From Leptolyngbya sp. BL0902 (lineage in GTDB: Bacteria > Cyanobacteriota > Cyanobacteriia > Phormidesmidales > Phormidesmidaceae), in contig NZ_CP046155.1 in assembly GCF_016403105.1 (NCBI RefSeq), positions 2,385,906-2,449,905 of the forward strand: a stretch of 64,000 nt of DNA, given 5' to 3'. Below the pieces are notes generated by a model, which saw only the letters and a program-made list of their open reading frames with translations, ran no database searches and was not told the origin of the DNA. The position numbers and the translations under genes were made by a program. This document shows positions 7,652-15,716 of the stretch, in pieces (positions within the stretch are counted from its first letter, which is position 1; the number at the start of each line of letters is the position of its first letter).

Positions 7652-10255
7652 TTAGGGCGGTGGTTGAGCCGATTGGGCAGCGGCAATCACCGCTTGACCG
7701 AGGGAAAGCCCGCCATCATTGGGAGGAACTTGGTGATGGGTGAGGACGGTGAGGCCAAGGGTTTGCAGGCGCTGCGTCACTTGGGCGGTGAGGATTTGAT
7801 TTTGAAACACGCCACCGGAAAGCGCAACGGTCGTGGCTTGATGGTGTTGGGCTAAGTGTTGCACCAGCGTGGATAGGGCATTGGCGAATCCCACATGGAA
7901 GCGGGCAGAAATTAGGGCGGGGGCGGCATTTTGTTGCAAATCCTGGAGCAGACTGGGCCACATTGGGGCGGGATCGAGGATGAGGGGTTGCAGTTCTGAT
8001 GCGGAATCTGGCCTGTTGGTCTCCAGGATCGGTGGGCGAGGAGACCTCGCCCCTACGGCATTGGATAGGCCCTGAAGGGTGAAGGCATAGGCGGAATTTT
8101 GGGCGGTTTCGAGGTGGTGGGGTTGGATCAGGGCTTCCAGTTCGATGGCTCCTTGGCCTTCGTAGGTGGCGGTTTCGCGGCAGAGGCCCACGGCGGCGGC
8201 AACGGCATCAAACAAGCGTCCTGCCGAGGAGGCCAGGGGCGCATTGAGGTTTTGGGCCAGCATGGTATCCAGCAGGGCCAGGGGTTGATGTTTGAAAAAG
8301 CGCACCAAGTCCAGTTTGGGAAAGGCTTTTTGCACCGCGTCCCAACTGCCAAAGGCGGCAACGAGGTGGGCGTAGGTGTTGCGCCAGGGTTGGCGGATGG
8401 CTTGGGTGCCGCCCAGCATGGCCACGGGCTTGAGGTGGGCGAGGCGTTGGTATTGGCGATAGTCCGCCAGCAAAACTTCGCCGCCCCAGAGGGTGCCATC
8501 GTCGCCATAGCCGAGGCCATCTAGGGCAATGCCGAGGACGGGGGCGGTGTCCAACGGCAAACCGTTATCGGCCATGCAGGCGGCGATGTGGGCATGGTGG
8601 TGCTGCACAGTGGTGAGGGCAAGTCCCTGACGCTCGGCCCAGTCTTGCCCCAGTTTGGTGGAGAGGTATTCTGGGTGGGCATCCACGACGAGGTGGGTGG
8701 GGTCGTATTCAAACAGGTTGAGGTAGAGATCGAGCGCCTGCCGATAGCCCTGGTGGGCCGCTGCATTTTCCAGATCGCCCAGGTGTTGGGAGAGAATCGC
8801 CTGTCCGGGCCGCAGCAGACAGAAGGTACTTTTCAGTTCGCCACCTAGGGCCAAAATCGGCGGTAAATCCTCAAATCCAGCGGGTAACGCTATCGGAGCC
8901 GGAGCATAACCCCTCGCCCGCCGCAGAATTTGGGGTTGGCCATCGACCACCCGCACCACCGAATCATCCACCCGGTTCACAATGTCGCGGTTGTGCAGCA
9001 AAAAGTAGGTGGCAATGTCGCCCAACTGCTCCCGCACCGCCTCGTTGGTGATGCACTGGGGCTCGTCGGAACGGTTGCCGCTGGTCATCACAATGGGCCG
9101 ATCTAACCGCTGCAGAATGAGGTGGTGCAGGGGCGTGTAGGGCAGCATGACGCCGAGGGTGCCCAGTCCAGGAGAAAGGGACGGGGAGAGGGGGAGAGGA
9201 GGAGAGGGGAGTCGGGAGTCGGAAGAGGCGGAGAACTTTGAACCTTGAACTTTGAATTTTGAATTTTCAACTGGCGTGAGGAGGACAATGGGCGCAGCGG
9301 GGCTTTGTAACAATTCGGCTTCTTGGGGGCTAACGTCGCAGTAGGGGGCGATGGCCGCGAGATCCTTCACCATCAGGGCGAAGGGCTTGTGGTAGCGGTG
9401 TTTGCGCTGGCGTAGGGTTTGAACGGCGGCCTCGTTGGTGGCATCGCAGGCGAGGTGAACGCCGCCCAGCCCTTTGATGGCAACAATTTCGCCGCGCAAA
9501 ATTAGGGTGGCGATGGCTTCGGCTTCGTCCACCAAGGAAAGGGACTTACTGCATAGGGGTTTGCCGTCGGCCCGTTCTAGCCACACCTTGGGGCCGCAGA
9601 CGGGGCAGGCGGTGGGCTGGGCATGGAAGCGGCGATGGCCCACATCCTGGTATTCTTGGCGGCAGGAGGGGCACATCTCGAACCAGGCCATGCTAGTGCT
9701 TTGGCGGTCGTAGGGTAGGTGGCGGATGATGCTGAGCCGGGGGCCGCAGTGGGTGCAATTGGTGAAGGGATAGCGAAAATGGCGGCGACGAGGGTTGAAG
9801 ATATCCGCCAAGCACTGGGGACAGGTGGCGGCATCGGGGGGAATTTCGGTGCGGGCGGGGGTGTGGGCACTTTCAACAATGGTGAAGCCTGCTTCAGTCA
9901 CCGCATCTAACGGCAGGGATTGCCGCTGAATACAGGCAATTTTGGCCAGCGGCGGCTTTTCCTTCAGCAAATGGGTGACAAACTGGTCAATTTGGGCTGA
10001 CGTTCCGGCCAAGTGGATCAACACGCCTTCCCCATCATTCAGCACATGGCCGCGCAGACCCAACGCTACCGCCAGCCGATAGACTGTGGGCCGAAAGCCG
10101 ACCCCCTGAACGGTGCCCGTCACCCGCAGCACCTCGGCTAGCGGGGTTTCTACGAGGGGTTGAGCAGTTGCTTGGGGCGTGGCTCTACGTTTGGGGGTGT
10201 AGGGCGCTGAAATATGGGAAGTGACAGATTGAGCGGAATCAGAGGAAAGCGTCAT
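7652..10255 (-). CDS. hypF: Carbamoyltransferase HypF, with two low-complexity insertions
   Basis: Makes the cyanide ligands of the [NiFe] hydrogenase site from carbamoyl phosphate. I prefer the ATG at 10255 (867 residues); the frame is open to 10318. Domains in order: acylphosphatase (VTGTVQGVGFRPTVYRLA), two zinc-finger units (CPQC, CTHCGPRLS, CPSC, CPVCGPK), a YrdC-like domain, and a Kae1/HypF C-terminal domain (VVDAHPEYLSTKLG, HHHAHIAACMADNG, ALSGGVFQNQ). Two stretches interrupt the family pattern without breaking the frame: a Ser/Pro-rich insert (about 9165-9275), made partly of TTTGAA repeats, and one near 7990-8070 that contains palindromic repeat copy b. Activity is likely kept, since all domains are intact. 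Confidence 0.93.
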   Translation of the reverse strand: MTLSSDSAQSVTSHISAPYTPKRRATPQATAQPLVETPLAEVLRVTGTVQGVGFRPTVYRLAVALGLRGHVLNDGEGVLIHLAGTSAQIDQFVTHLLKEKPPLAKIACIQRQSLPLDAVTEAGFTIVESAHTPARTEIPPDAATCPQCLADIFNPRRRHFRYPFTNCTHCGPRLSIIRHLPYDRQSTSMAWFEMCPSCRQEYQDVGHRRFHAQPTACPVCGPKVWLERADGKPLCSKSLSLVDEAEAIATLILRGEIVAIKGLGGVHLACDATNEAAVQTLRQRKHRYHKPFALMVKDLAAIAPYCDVSPQEAELLQSPAAPIVLLTPVENSKFKVQGSKFSASSDSRLPSPPLPLSPSLSPGLGTLGVMLPYTPLHHLILQRLDRPIVMTSGNRSDEPQCITNEAVREQLGDIATYFLLHNRDIVNRVDDSVVRVVDGQPQILRRARGYAPAPIALPAGFEDLPPILALGGELKSTFCLLRPGQAILSQHLGDLENAAAHQGYRQALDLYLNLFEYDPTHLVVDAHPEYLSTKLGQDWAERQGLALTTVQHHHAHIAACMADNGLPLDTAPVLGIALDGLGYGDDGTLWGGEVLLADYRQYQRLAHLKPVAMLGGTQAIRQPWRNTYAHLVAAFGSWDAVQKAFPKLDLVRFFKHQPLALLDTMLAQNLNAPLASSAGRLFDAVAAAVGLCRETATYEGQGAIELEALIQPHHLETAQNSAYAFTLQGLSNAVGARSPRPPILETNRPDSASELQPLILDPAPMWPSLLQDLQQNAAPALISARFHVGFANALSTLVQHLAQHHQATTVALSGGVFQNQILTAQVTQRLQTLGLTVLTHHQVPPNDGGLSLGQAVIAAAQSAQPPP
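8034..8058 (+). repeat. Palindromic repeat family, copy b (inside hypF)
   Basis: GGGCGAGGAGACCTCGCCCC plus TACGG lies in frame in hypF. Arms GGGCGAGG and CCTCGCCC pair around AGA. It encodes part of a non-conserved loop (GARSPRPPI) in the C-terminal domain. Confidence 0.8.
9233..9270. repeat. TTTGAA-type short tandem repeat, copy 2 (inside hypF)
   Basis: Repeated TTTGAA/CTTGAA units within hypF, translated on the minus strand as a NSKFKVQGSKF-type tract. Next to it (about 9165-9232) lies a GGGGAGAGG-type purine run translated as a Pro/Ser/Leu-rich segment. Confidence 0.75.
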
Positions 10256-10483
10256 GGCAACTAACGCAATGCCCAGGGCATCAACGACCAACTGCGTCCT
10301 AGTCAAACAGAACGCCATACCTACGAGAGTAAAGGGGGCATGGCGCTTTGTTTAAATCCCTATGATTTTCTTTAGTGTTGGGCCACAGCAGTGCGACGAT
10401 CAGCGGAGTTGTTCTGGGCCATAGCGTCTGGGCCTGGACGATGCCAAGCCATGGGTCTGCCAAGGAATTGGTTTACGAGATGC

Positions 10484-11353
10484 CTAGGCTTTGTTGTTGA
10501 TCAGCGCCTTGGAGAGGCCGGAGAACCGTTCCATGGCAATCATCAGCAGGGCAGTGAGGAAAATCAGCACCCCGGAGATGGCGGCGGCACGCACGTCCAG
10601 GTCGTTTTCGATCATCGACCACATGCGGATGGGCAGCATTTCGGTGCGGGCATCGGACAAAAACAGTGTCACCGCCACGTTGTCGAAGGAGGTGAGGAAG
10701 GCCATGAACGCACCAATCAGCACCCCTGGTTTAATCAGGGGCAGGGTCACGTTGAAGAAGGTGTAGGCAGGGCTGGCCCCCAGGGCGCTGGAGGCTTCCT
10801 GGAGGGAGGAACCAAGCTGGGTAAGGCTGGCCAGCACGTTCCGCACCACGTAGGGCGTACAGATGACGATGTGGCCAATGATTAAGGTAAACAGGGACAG
10901 GCGAATGCCCACCATGGCAAAGAAGGCCATCATGCCCAAACCCAGGGCCACACCGGGCAGGGCCAGGGGCGACATCACCAGGGCATCCATCGCCGCCACC
11001 CAGCGGCCCCGGCTGTTGATCATGGCGAGACAGGCCGAAACCCCCAGCACCACACACACAATGGCAGTGAACAGGGCCACCTGAAAGCTATTCAGGGCAG
11101 CAGCCCGGAGTTCGGGGAAGCTAAACAGCGACAGATACCACTGCAAGGAAAAGCCGGGGGGCGGAAATTGCAGTGTAGCCGAGGAACTGAAGGAGGCCAA
11201 CAGCACAATGATGGTGGGGGCCGTGAGCATAATCAGGCCCAGAATGGCGAGGATGGGCATCACCACCGCAAAGGACACCTGATCCAGCTTGCGGAGGGAG
11301 TAGGCCGACTCGGCGGGCAGTTGGGCGGGTGGGTTGAGGGAGGTGGAGGACAT
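10484..11353 (-). CDS. ABC transporter permease (PotC type)
   Basis: Inner-membrane permease of 289 residues from the ATG at 11353, with about six membrane segments. The cytoplasmic EAA loop that touches the ATPase is visible as LQEASSALGASPAYTFFNVT. Upstream segments include PILAILGLIMLTAPTIIVLL and SPLALPGVALGLGMMAFF, typical of the PotC/PhnE-like second permease of polyamine-type importers. It is the last gene of the operon running from 16826 to 10484, and pairs with the permease at 11438. The substrate is not readable from sequence. Confidence 0.9.
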   Translation of the reverse strand: MSSTSLNPPAQLPAESAYSLRKLDQVSFAVVMPILAILGLIMLTAPTIIVLLASFSSSATLQFPPPGFSLQWYLSLFSFPELRAAALNSFQVALFTAIVCVVLGVSACLAMINSRGRWVAAMDALVMSPLALPGVALGLGMMAFFAMVGIRLSLFTLIIGHIVICTPYVVRNVLASLTQLGSSLQEASSALGASPAYTFFNVTLPLIKPGVLIGAFMAFLTSFDNVAVTLFLSDARTEMLPIRMWSMIENDLDVRAAAISGVLIFLTALLMIAMERFSGLSKALINNKA

Positions 11354-11437
11354 GGCGGTTCCTAGGGAGTCTGCGTTGGCGAATCGTCAGAGGTGAGTTG
11401 TCTGAGGCGGATAGTTTGGGTTAGGAAATGGTCTGGA

Positions 11438-12283
11438 TTAACGGATGTAGCGGCGGCTGCGTTTGCCGAAGGCACCCAAAATCAGCACCACGGCCACCAC
11501 CATGATCAGCAACAGGGTGGAGACGGCGGCGGCAAAGGGTTGGTTTAGCAGTACGATGCCCTGTTGATAAATCAGTGTCGGCAGATAGATGAGCTGGCCC
11601 CCGCCGATGATGGAGGGCGTGACGAAGGAGCTGACCGTGAGGGCAAACACCAGCAGCGACCCAGAAATCATCCCCGGCAGGGTGAGGGGGAAGGTGATTT
11701 GCCAGAAGGTGCGCCATGCCCCACCGCCTAGGCTTTTAGACGCCGCCGCCAGCCGGGAATCAATCTGGGAAAGCGATGCCACAATGGGCAGCACCATCAT
11801 CGGTAGCCAAATTTGGGTGAGGGCAATCAGCACGCCGTTGTGGGTAAACAGCAGGCGGATGGGTTCCTCGATGAGTCCGAGTTTCATCAGGGCCGTATTG
11901 ATCAACCCCTGTCGGCCCAAAATCACTACCCAGCCAAAGGTACGAACCACCGCACTGGTGAGCAGGGGCAGCATGATCAAAAAGGTGAGTACCCCCTTCC
12001 AGCGGGCGTGGACATTGGTATAGAAATAGGCGACGGGGTAGCCAATAATTAGGCAGGCAATGGTGACTTGAACCCCCAACCAAAAGGTATCGGTGAGGGC
12101 TTTGACGTTGACCGCATTGCCAAAGAATTTGGTGTAGTTCTCTAAGGAAATGCCGCCAGCCCCAGCCTGAAAGCTAGAGGCAATCAAAATCACCAAGGGT
12201 ACGATGTAAAACAGTTGCAGAAAAATGGCCAGGGGCAAGGCCAAAAAGTCCTGTTTAGGTCGCAGTAGTTGGCTGATGTTCAT
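11438..12283 (-). CDS. ABC transporter permease (PotB type)
   Basis: 281 residues from the ATG at 12283; the frame is open to 12367 but the extra residues (containing Cys, Pro and polar residues) do not look like a permease start. Membrane segments include ALPLAIFLQLFYIVPLVILI and FLIMLPLLTSAVVRTFGWVV. The EAA loop reads AAASKSLGGGAWRTFWQITF. It forms the heteromeric channel with the PotC-type permease 84 bases downstream. The preceding binding-protein gene ends 155 bases upstream; that gap carries a short AGAAACCGGGTTTCT repeat. Confidence 0.9.
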   Translation of the reverse strand: MNISQLLRPKQDFLALPLAIFLQLFYIVPLVILIASSFQAGAGGISLENYTKFFGNAVNVKALTDTFWLGVQVTIACLIIGYPVAYFYTNVHARWKGVLTFLIMLPLLTSAVVRTFGWVVILGRQGLINTALMKLGLIEEPIRLLFTHNGVLIALTQIWLPMMVLPIVASLSQIDSRLAAASKSLGGGAWRTFWQITFPLTLPGMISGSLLVFALTVSSFVTPSIIGGGQLIYLPTLIYQQGIVLLNQPFAAAVSTLLLIMVVAVVLILGAFGKRSRRYIR

Positions 12284-12397
12284 AGCGTTTAACTGGCTGA
12301 GGTTGACATGCGGGCAATCCTGAAAACTCAATGTTGACCTAGAGAAGAACCCCGATGTCTGACCCAAATGACAATCCTGGGATGATGGCCAAGATTA

Positions 12398-12412
12398 AGA
12401 AACCGGGTTTCT
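12398..12412. repeat. AGAAACCGGGTTTCT near-palindrome
   Basis: A 15-base near-palindrome (arms AGAAAC and GTTTCT) lies between the binding-protein gene ending at 12439 and the permease starting at 12283. Sequences of this form recur widely in cyanobacterial intergenic DNA; its role here is unknown. Confidence 0.5.
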
Positions 12413-12438
12413 AGGTAGGGCGTTTTGCCTAGGAATTT

Positions 12439-13548
12439 CTACAGTTGAATGGCCTGATCAAAGCGTTCAATCCATTCGGAGCGATTGGGGTTAATTTGTG
12501 ACCAATCTAAGAACACCAGATTGCCAAGGGCTTCATCGAGGGTGGAGCCAAATTTCTCCGCCAGGAGGCCCGTTAGTTCCACATTGCGGTTGACGGGCAA
12601 AAAGTTGTAGGGCTCCTGGGACATGGCCGTTTGCACCTCTAGGCTGAGGCTGGCGTCAATGAAGGCGGCGGCGGCGGCGAGGTCAGCGGTGGTGTTGGCC
12701 ACAATTTGCTGAGAGGGCCGCATGGCAATCGCCCCTTCCTGGGGAGCCACCCATTCAATGTCCACCCCACGGGCCTTCAGGGCCATGACGTTGTTCAAAT
12801 CGTGGGGAGCCAGGGCAATTTCCCCCTGCTGGAACAGCGTAGCCAGGGCTCCAGAGTTGGCGGCGAGGCCCGCTAGGTTCGGTTTGAGTTCCTGCTCTAG
12901 GGCTTCAAAGGCGGGTTCAATGTTAGATTCACTGCCGCCGCGCAACTTGGCCAACTGCACCATCACCGAAGTGCCCTGGGTGGTCTGCATCCCCTGCATC
13001 GACACCCGACCCCGGAACTGCGGATCGTAGAGGTCTTCCCAGGAGGTGGGTGGGGTGGTGATTTCGCTGGGATTGTAGGCCAAGCCAATTACCTGAAGGC
13101 CCGTGGTGGGTGCCCAGCCATCGGGGCTCAGCAGTTGGGGGGCCACCTGGTCGTAGTTGCTGATCATCTCCACCGGGATGGGCACAAAGAGTTCCTTAGA
13201 AGCCGCATTAAAAGGGCCTTCGTCAATCAGCGCCACGTCAAAGGGGGGATTTTGCGGAGCTGCCGTCAGTTGGGCCACCTGCTCTAGGGACACCATCGTC
13301 ACCAGGTTGGCACTGCCCCCGCCAGCGGATTGAAAGGCCGGAACAATCACATCCCGATAAAGCTGCTCCCAGCTTCCGGCAAAGGTAGTAACAATCAAAT
13401 CCGACCGACCGCCCCCGCTGGTGCCGCCCCCAGCAGAGGTTTGGGTAGGTGTGGTGTCGCAGGCTTTAATCAGCAGGGCGGTACCCGCAAACAGGCCAGT
13501 CCCCAGCAGGGTACGACGGCTAAATTGAAAGGATCCAGATCGGGACAC
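12439..13548 (-). CDS. ABC solute-binding lipoprotein, Tat type (copy 1)
   Basis: Periplasmic binding protein (PotD/PotF-like, family 1) of 369 residues starting at a GTG (13548). The N-terminus has a twin-arginine motif (FSRRTLLGTGLF) and a lipobox-like LIKACD at about residues 27-32, so it is probably exported folded through Tat and lipidated at the Cys. The mature part contains LIVTTFAGSWEQLYRD, PPFDVALIDEGPF and PTSWEDLYDPQFRGRVS, typical of polyamine/iron-type binding proteins. It resembles the gene at 15717 along its length, so one transporter appears to have two binding proteins. Ligand unknown. Confidence 0.9.
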   Translation of the reverse strand: MSRSGSFQFSRRTLLGTGLFAGTALLIKACDTTPTQTSAGGGTSGGGRSDLIVTTFAGSWEQLYRDVIVPAFQSAGGGSANLVTMVSLEQVAQLTAAPQNPPFDVALIDEGPFNAASKELFVPIPVEMISNYDQVAPQLLSPDGWAPTTGLQVIGLAYNPSEITTPPTSWEDLYDPQFRGRVSMQGMQTTQGTSVMVQLAKLRGGSESNIEPAFEALEQELKPNLAGLAANSGALATLFQQGEIALAPHDLNNVMALKARGVDIEWVAPQEGAIAMRPSQQIVANTTADLAAAAAFIDASLSLEVQTAMSQEPYNFLPVNRNVELTGLLAEKFGSTLDEALGNLVFLDWSQINPNRSEWIERFDQAIQL

Positions 13549-13616
13549 GAACTCAAACTCCGGTAACTATAAACAAACACTTGTGCCAAAGCCGACCGAT
13601 ATGCCCCAGCATCCAA

Positions 13617-13642
13617 GGGGCAAGGAGACCTCGCCCCTACGG
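13617..13642 (+). repeat. Palindromic repeat family, copy c
   Basis: GGGGCAAGGAGACCTCGCCC plus CTACGG in the 199-base gap between the first binding-protein gene and the ATPase gene. It has one arm mismatch compared with copy b. Confidence 0.75.
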
Positions 13643-13747
13643 TTGGTTGGATTGGGAATTGGGGTGGGCTAGATCGGGTTAGGCACCATTCCTAAACACA
13701 AAGACCACGCTTAGGGCGGATGTGAACTGAGCCCACCCTTGCCCGAC

Positions 13748-14878
13748 CTAGGCGGTGAAGACCGAACAGGCGTCGGAGGCCACCAGATCAAGGTGAATTT
13801 GATCGCCGGGGGCAAGGGGCTTGGTTCCGAGGGTGCGGGTTTGGGTGAGCTTGATGTGCAGGTCGTTGGCGAGAACGACATCGTAGGTCATCACCGCACC
13901 GAGGGGGAGGCACATGGCCACGGTGCCCGCCAGGGTGTGGCGGTGGGATTGGGTTTGAACCCGCAGGTTTTCGGGCCGAATGGCCACGGTGATCGGGGTT
14001 TGGGAGGGGAGGGCGTGATCCGTTGTAACCTCCAGTTCGCCACCAGGAACCTTGACCAAATAGCCCTTATCTACCCGACCCAGCACCTCCCCAGGCAGGT
14101 GGTTGCAGGTGCCCACAAAGGAGCTGACAAAGGGTGTAGCCGGACGGTCGTACAAATTGCTGGGGCTGTCGAACTGGTGAATTTCGCCGCCAGACAGTAC
14201 CGCAATGCGGTCGGACATACTCATGGCCTCCTCCTGATCGTGCGTCACCATGATGGCGGTGATGCCGCGATTGCTGAGGATGCGGCGAATTTCAATCTGC
14301 ATATCCAGGCGTAGGCTTTTATCGAGGGCGCTGAGGGGTTCATCCAGCAGCATGATGCGCGGCTCTACCGCCAGGGCACGGGCAATGGCCACCCGCTGTT
14401 GTTGGCCTCCCGATAGTTCGCTGGGCACCCGCTTAGCCAAGTGGCCGAGCTGCACCATGTCTAGCATTTCGCCTACCCGGTTGGCCACCTGAATGCGAGA
14501 CATCTTGCGTCCCGCCCGCAGCCCGTAGGCCACGTTGTCCCACACGGTCATGTGGGGGAAGAGGGCGTAGTTTTGGAACACAATGCCCGTGCCCCGCTCA
14601 CTGGGAGACAGCCCCGTCACCGATTTGCCGTCGATCAAAACGCTGCCCGATGTGGGGTCGAGGAAGCCAGAAATGATTCGCAGCAGGGTGGTTTTACCGC
14701 AGCCGCTCGGCCCCAACAGCGACACAAACTCTCCCGGCTGAATGGCTAGGTTGATGTCCTTCAGGGCCACAAAGGAACCAAATTGGTGCATCACCTGGGA
14801 CAGGGTCAGGCTGTGTCCTGAGTCGGTGCCCAGGGTGGCGACAGCGGCTAGGGTGGCGGGAGATTGGGTGGCTTGCAT
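13748..14878 (-). CDS. ABC transporter ATP-binding protein (PotA type)
   Basis: 376-residue ATPase that energises the importer. Walker A is LLGPSGCGKTTLL, the Q-loop follows at IVFQNYALFPHMTVWDN, the signature is LSGGQQQRVAIARAL, Walker B is IMLLDEPLSALD and the H-loop is VTHDQEEAMSMSD. A C-terminal TOBE-like domain (about residues 275-376, with VAIRPENLRVQ) is as in PotA/CysA/MalK-like ATPases and often senses substrate. It is located between the flavin reductase and the first binding protein on the same strand. Confidence 0.94.
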   Translation of the reverse strand: MQATQSPATLAAVATLGTDSGHSLTLSQVMHQFGSFVALKDINLAIQPGEFVSLLGPSGCGKTTLLRIISGFLDPTSGSVLIDGKSVTGLSPSERGTGIVFQNYALFPHMTVWDNVAYGLRAGRKMSRIQVANRVGEMLDMVQLGHLAKRVPSELSGGQQQRVAIARALAVEPRIMLLDEPLSALDKSLRLDMQIEIRRILSNRGITAIMVTHDQEEAMSMSDRIAVLSGGEIHQFDSPSNLYDRPATPFVSSFVGTCNHLPGEVLGRVDKGYLVKVPGGELEVTTDHALPSQTPITVAIRPENLRVQTQSHRHTLAGTVAMCLPLGAVMTYDVVLANDLHIKLTQTRTLGTKPLAPGDQIHLDLVASDACSVFTA

Positions 14879-14956
14879 GAACCTTAGGGGGGGTGGATGG
14901 ACATTGAATGTTGTGGCCTAAACAACCTCAATCAACCGTCAAATCCCAGTCTTAGA

Positions 14957-15625
14957 CTAGGGCGCGGCCACAACGCTGGGATCGGGAGGGGTGGGAATGG
15001 CAAGGTGGATGAGTTCACCAATTTTGGTGTACTCCACCGGGCCACCCAGGCGAGTGACAGGCTGCATGTGCACTGTATCCACCAGCCCCAGCTGACTTCT
15101 GTATAAATCCTTGCGGATATGGAAACGCAAGACCTGACCCAGCACCATAATGCTGGCGGCTTCGGCCACGGGCACAATTTGGGTGACTCGGCACTCCATC
15201 GCCACCGGGGCACCCTGAATCATCCAGGGCCGCACCTCCGTGGCGGGCACGGCTTTCAGTCCCGCTACCTCAAACTCATTGGTGCCGTGGGGCAGTTCCA
15301 TGGCGGTTTTCACCATCGCCTCCGACAGGGCTTCATCCACCACATGGCAGACAAACTCTCCCACCTCTCGCACATTGCGTAGGGTGTCTTTTTCCTGGGG
15401 GTCGCGGCGACGCAGGGCCACCGAAAACATCAGCGTGGGCGGAAACCCCGACACCGCATTAAAAAACGAGTAGGGCGCTAGGTTGGGCTGGCCCTCGGCG
15501 CTGATCGTAGACACCCAGGCAATCGGGCGCGGAGCCACCACGCTGGTTAACAAGTGATAGGGGGCAGGCACCTCCATCTCCGCTGTGGCCAGGGTGATCA
15601 TCTCTGGGGCGTCAAGGTCGGGCAT
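14957..15625 (-). CDS. Flavin reductase family (FMN split-barrel) protein
   Basis: 222 residues with the flavin reductase-like domain. Signs are PYHLLTSVVAPRPIAWVSTI at the start (the 'RP' flavin-binding strand), NLAPYSFFNAVSGFPPTLMF, and KDTLRNVREVGEFVCHVVD. Members reduce FMN or FAD with NAD(P)H to feed a two-component monooxygenase, or bind FMN directly. No partner monooxygenase is seen in the window. Its place inside the ABC operon, 78 bases upstream of the ATPase gene and 91 bases after the second binding protein, suggests it acts on the imported compound; this is inference. Confidence 0.87.
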   Translation of the reverse strand: MPDLDAPEMITLATAEMEVPAPYHLLTSVVAPRPIAWVSTISAEGQPNLAPYSFFNAVSGFPPTLMFSVALRRRDPQEKDTLRNVREVGEFVCHVVDEALSEAMVKTAMELPHGTNEFEVAGLKAVPATEVRPWMIQGAPVAMECRVTQIVPVAEAASIMVLGQVLRFHIRKDLYRSQLGLVDTVHMQPVTRLGGPVEYTKIGELIHLAIPTPPDPSVVAAP

Positions 15626-15660
15626 GGTGGGTCGGGCACTGTAGGCTCAATGGGGAAGAA

Positions 15661-15684
15661 GGGCGAGGAGACCTCGCCCCCACG
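15661..15684 (+). repeat. Palindromic repeat family, copy d
   Basis: GGGCGAGGAGACCTCGCCCC plus CACG in the short gap between the second binding-protein gene and the flavin reductase gene. Both arms are perfect. Confidence 0.75.
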
Positions 15685-15716
15685 GGGTCAACGCTGGGGC
15701 ATTGGGAGGCTTGGGC

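Noticed and set aside
7591-9270. CRISPR array at the TTTGAA tracts
   Set aside because: The units are 6-7 bases with no spacers; a short tandem repeat only.
10255-10318. Longer N-terminus of HypF from 10318
   Set aside because: The residues added are not family-like; the ATG at 10255 is closer to the acylphosphatase domain. The choice is not proven.
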